Shown: positions 62,648 to 64,000 of the stretch, piece by piece
How positions within the stretch are numbered: the first letter of the stretch is position 1
How the letters are laid out: every line of letters begins with the position of its first letter
Origin: Rickettsiales bacterium
Lineage (GTDB): Bacteria > Pseudomonadota > Alphaproteobacteria > Rickettsiales > SXRF01
Assembly (NCBI GenBank): GCA_025464625.1
Contig: JAOAUZ010000001.1
Span: forward strand, 712,848-776,847
Direction of reading: 5' to 3'
DNA: 64,000 bases
Position numbers and translations under genes: made by a program
Notes under the pieces: generated by a model
Database searches by the model: none
Told to the model about the DNA's origin: nothing
What the model saw: the letters and a program-made list of their open reading frames with translations, nothing else

Positions 62648-63586
62648 TCACTGGATATACTTCTTCTTAATCCGCACCGCGCCTGCGCTAACTAAGAAAA
62701 ACAACACGCCAAGCACAATGAGTGACAGCGGCCAACCGACCGAATTTACAAAATGTTCCGCTGTGAAATAACCAATGTAAGAAAGCATCGCCAGAACGCT
62801 AACCACCAGCAAAGTTGTGCTGTGTGCGACCACGCTCATGTAAATCATAAAACAGGTGATAGCGAGGTATAATATCTCAAACGGTGTGTGTTTCAGTACA
62901 TCAAACATACCGAATAAAAACAAAAGCGACCCTACAAAATAGGTAAGTTGCAATGTGCGCTGATAAATACTGTTACGCAAACCGTAAGCTATTAGAAGCA
63001 ACGAAGTCCCAATGATAATACCACTCCACCTTTCTGTAACACCAAGCATGTCAAACGCCACAGCAAAGAATGAACCGCCAAACCAAAGAGTGGTAAACAG
63101 CAGAATCGGAATCCGCATCGAAACAAAAGTAAGCCCTTGTTGCAGCAGCATCAGCCCAAACACTATAAGGCAAGCCAACCGCCAGTTATTAGTGTGATTA
63201 TTAAAATACTCATCAATCATCACGAATAATCCACCACATTCCAAGAGTGCTGCAACCAACATCAAAGGCGCAACGGCTGTGGGATAACGTGAATCACGCG
63301 AGAATATCACACCAAGAATATATGCAACAAAACCACTGCCCAGAGTGATGATAACGCGCATGGCACTGTTCATCTCATTCCAGAACATGCCAACATAGGA
63401 AGAAATTCCAGCAAAAATAAAAATGCCGCCCAAAATGGAGAAAATCTTCATGGCAATGCCGCTAGATTTTTCCAGAGTTTTGTCTGTTTTGCCACCACTA
63501 ATGGCTGATTCTATCTCGCTTGCAGAAATTCCATTCTGCGCTGCAAGGGTCACTATCTGTGCTAAAATATCCTGCTTGCTGGTCAT
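62648..63586 (-). CDS. DUF2157-family integral membrane protein
   Basis: A 312-residue protein with a 40-residue cytoplasmic N-terminus (ILAQIVTLAAQNGISASEIE) and nine or ten membrane segments, the first being IFSILGGIFIFAGISSYVGM. This layout fits DUF2157. The function is unknown. Its ATG overlaps the stop of the upstream gene by 3 bases (ATGA), so the two are translationally coupled. Confidence 0.75.
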   Translation of the reverse strand: MTSKQDILAQIVTLAAQNGISASEIESAISGGKTDKTLEKSSGIAMKIFSILGGIFIFAGISSYVGMFWNEMNSAMRVIITLGSGFVAYILGVIFSRDSRYPTAVAPLMLVAALLECGGLFVMIDEYFNNHTNNWRLACLIVFGLMLLQQGLTFVSMRIPILLFTTLWFGGSFFAVAFDMLGVTERWSGIIIGTSLLLIAYGLRNSIYQRTLQLTYFVGSLLFLFGMFDVLKHTPFEILYLAITCFMIYMSVVAHSTTLLVVSVLAMLSYIGYFTAEHFVNSVGWPLSLIVLGVLFFLVSAGAVRIKKKYIQ

Positions 63587-64000
63587 TTTTTATCTCCCGC
63601 TTCAGAGACTACCCAACCAAGAAAATTGATATTATTATATGAATAATACCTTTCTCTATTCGCTGGTGACAAATCTATCGCCCTACCATTTTTGCTGATA
63701 TTCAATCCGTTGCGGTAATTATAACCACCAAACGGGAAAAAACCGCCCGAATAATAGCCGTCTTTACCACTGAATCTATAGCCATCAGGCGCGATCGGAT
63801 TGTTATCAATCTTCAAGCCCTGTAATTCAGTAACTTCAAATTGCTGCCAATCAGAAACGTCATCTTTTTTTGCTGGAAGTTCAAAAGTTATTTCCCTACT
63901 AATCATGTTTTTGGCGCTAAAGCGGTAGAGATGTTGATTGTCACTGCAATTAACGTAATTATTTTCTTTTTTTGGATAGCTATATTTTGCTTTTATTTTA
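63583..64000 (-). CDS. Protein of unknown function, 5' end cut off by window edge, coupled to the DUF2157 gene
   Basis: The frame is open to the window end, so at least 32 residues precede the Met at 63906 and the start is outside. The visible part is about 138 residues, rich in Tyr, Asn and Gly (GYYSGGFFPFGGYNYRNGLN), without membrane segments. DUF2157 genes are often followed or preceded by DUF4401 or GDYXXLXD-type genes, but I cannot assign this one. Its stop overlaps the DUF2157 start. Confidence 0.6.
   Translation of the reverse strand, partial: KIKAKYSYPKKENNYVNCSDNQHLYRFSAKNMISREITFELPAKKDDVSDWQQFEVTELQGLKIDNNPIAPDGYRFSGKDGYYSGGFFPFGGYNYRNGLNISKNGRAIDLSPANRERYYSYNNINFLGWVVSEAGDKK

Overview
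The window is a 64 kb chromosomal segment of an AT-rich alphaproteobacterium. Supporting signs are a GapR/DUF2312 gene, an SDHAF4-like DUF1674 gene, the rpmF-plsX-fabH-ihfA-merR cluster, the divergent anmK/tyrS pair, a type II DAHP synthase, and a valyl-tRNA synthetase whose N-terminal half matches the unusual Rickettsia-type enzyme. Short palindromic repeats resembling the Rickettsia palindromic elements are scattered between genes, and two are inserted in frame inside valS. The gene set (malate synthase, pyrimidine, purine and aromatic amino acid enzymes, pilin, cell-wall genes) is richer than that of a typical obligate intracellular Rickettsia. I therefore infer a deep-branching or Rickettsiales-like alphaproteobacterium with fairly complete biosynthesis. 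The species cannot be named from sequence alone. Layout, 1-10.7 kb: a 5'-truncated aldehyde dehydrogenase, anmK, tyrS, a small membrane protein, ispA-xseB, an orphan pntB, tRNA-Asn with a structured 3' flank, and an acyltransferase/polytopic membrane protein pair. 10.7-16.7 kb: malic enzyme maeB, five tandem stand-alone receiver-domain proteins, and malate synthase aceB, all on one strand and probably one transcription unit. 16.7-23.5 kb: a helix-turn-helix protein, a PagL-like lipid A deacylase, a cobalamin adenosyltransferase, and mreC / mreD-mrdA split by an opposite-strand sigma-factor gene. 23.5-32 kb: a cold-adaptation pair (DEAD-type helicase and cspA with a long leader), serB/miaA with overlapping start regions, a large ITPase-like/LOG fusion protein, and a small SDHAF4-like gene. 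32-42.3 kb: rsmB-rpe-yacG, then rpmF-plsX-[270-bp MITE-like element]-fabH-ihfA-merR, purEK, pheA/aroG-II and gapR. 42.4-49.7 kb: a YcgG-type haem oxygenase/DUF1989 pair, two glycosyltransferases, a prepilin gene with an (AG)14 tract in its leader, and a pyrB-orfX-pyrC-pyrF operon. 49.8-58 kb: a TPR lipoprotein, a membrane-anchored pseudokinase and a membrane protein, then (reverse strand) dnaX, a secreted ClpP-like protein, ybaB and recR, with the 4.5S RNA gene ffs upstream of dnaX. 58-64 kb: tRNA-Arg with another structured 3' flank, valS with its two repeat insertions, two orphan soluble proteins, and a DUF2157 membrane protein coupled to a truncated upstream gene. The most notable points are: (i) the dinucleotide tract that puts the prepilin start codon out of frame and looks like a phase-variation switch; (ii) the five-receiver cassette between two malate enzymes; (iii) the in-frame palindromic insertions in valS; (iv) an A9 slippery run in dnaX where a shift in either direction ends translation within two or three codons; (v) the ITPase-like/LOG fusion; and (vi) a MITE-like element whose terminal repeat appears to supply the fabH ribosome binding site. 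All functional calls rest on reading motifs by eye. No database search or folding program was run.
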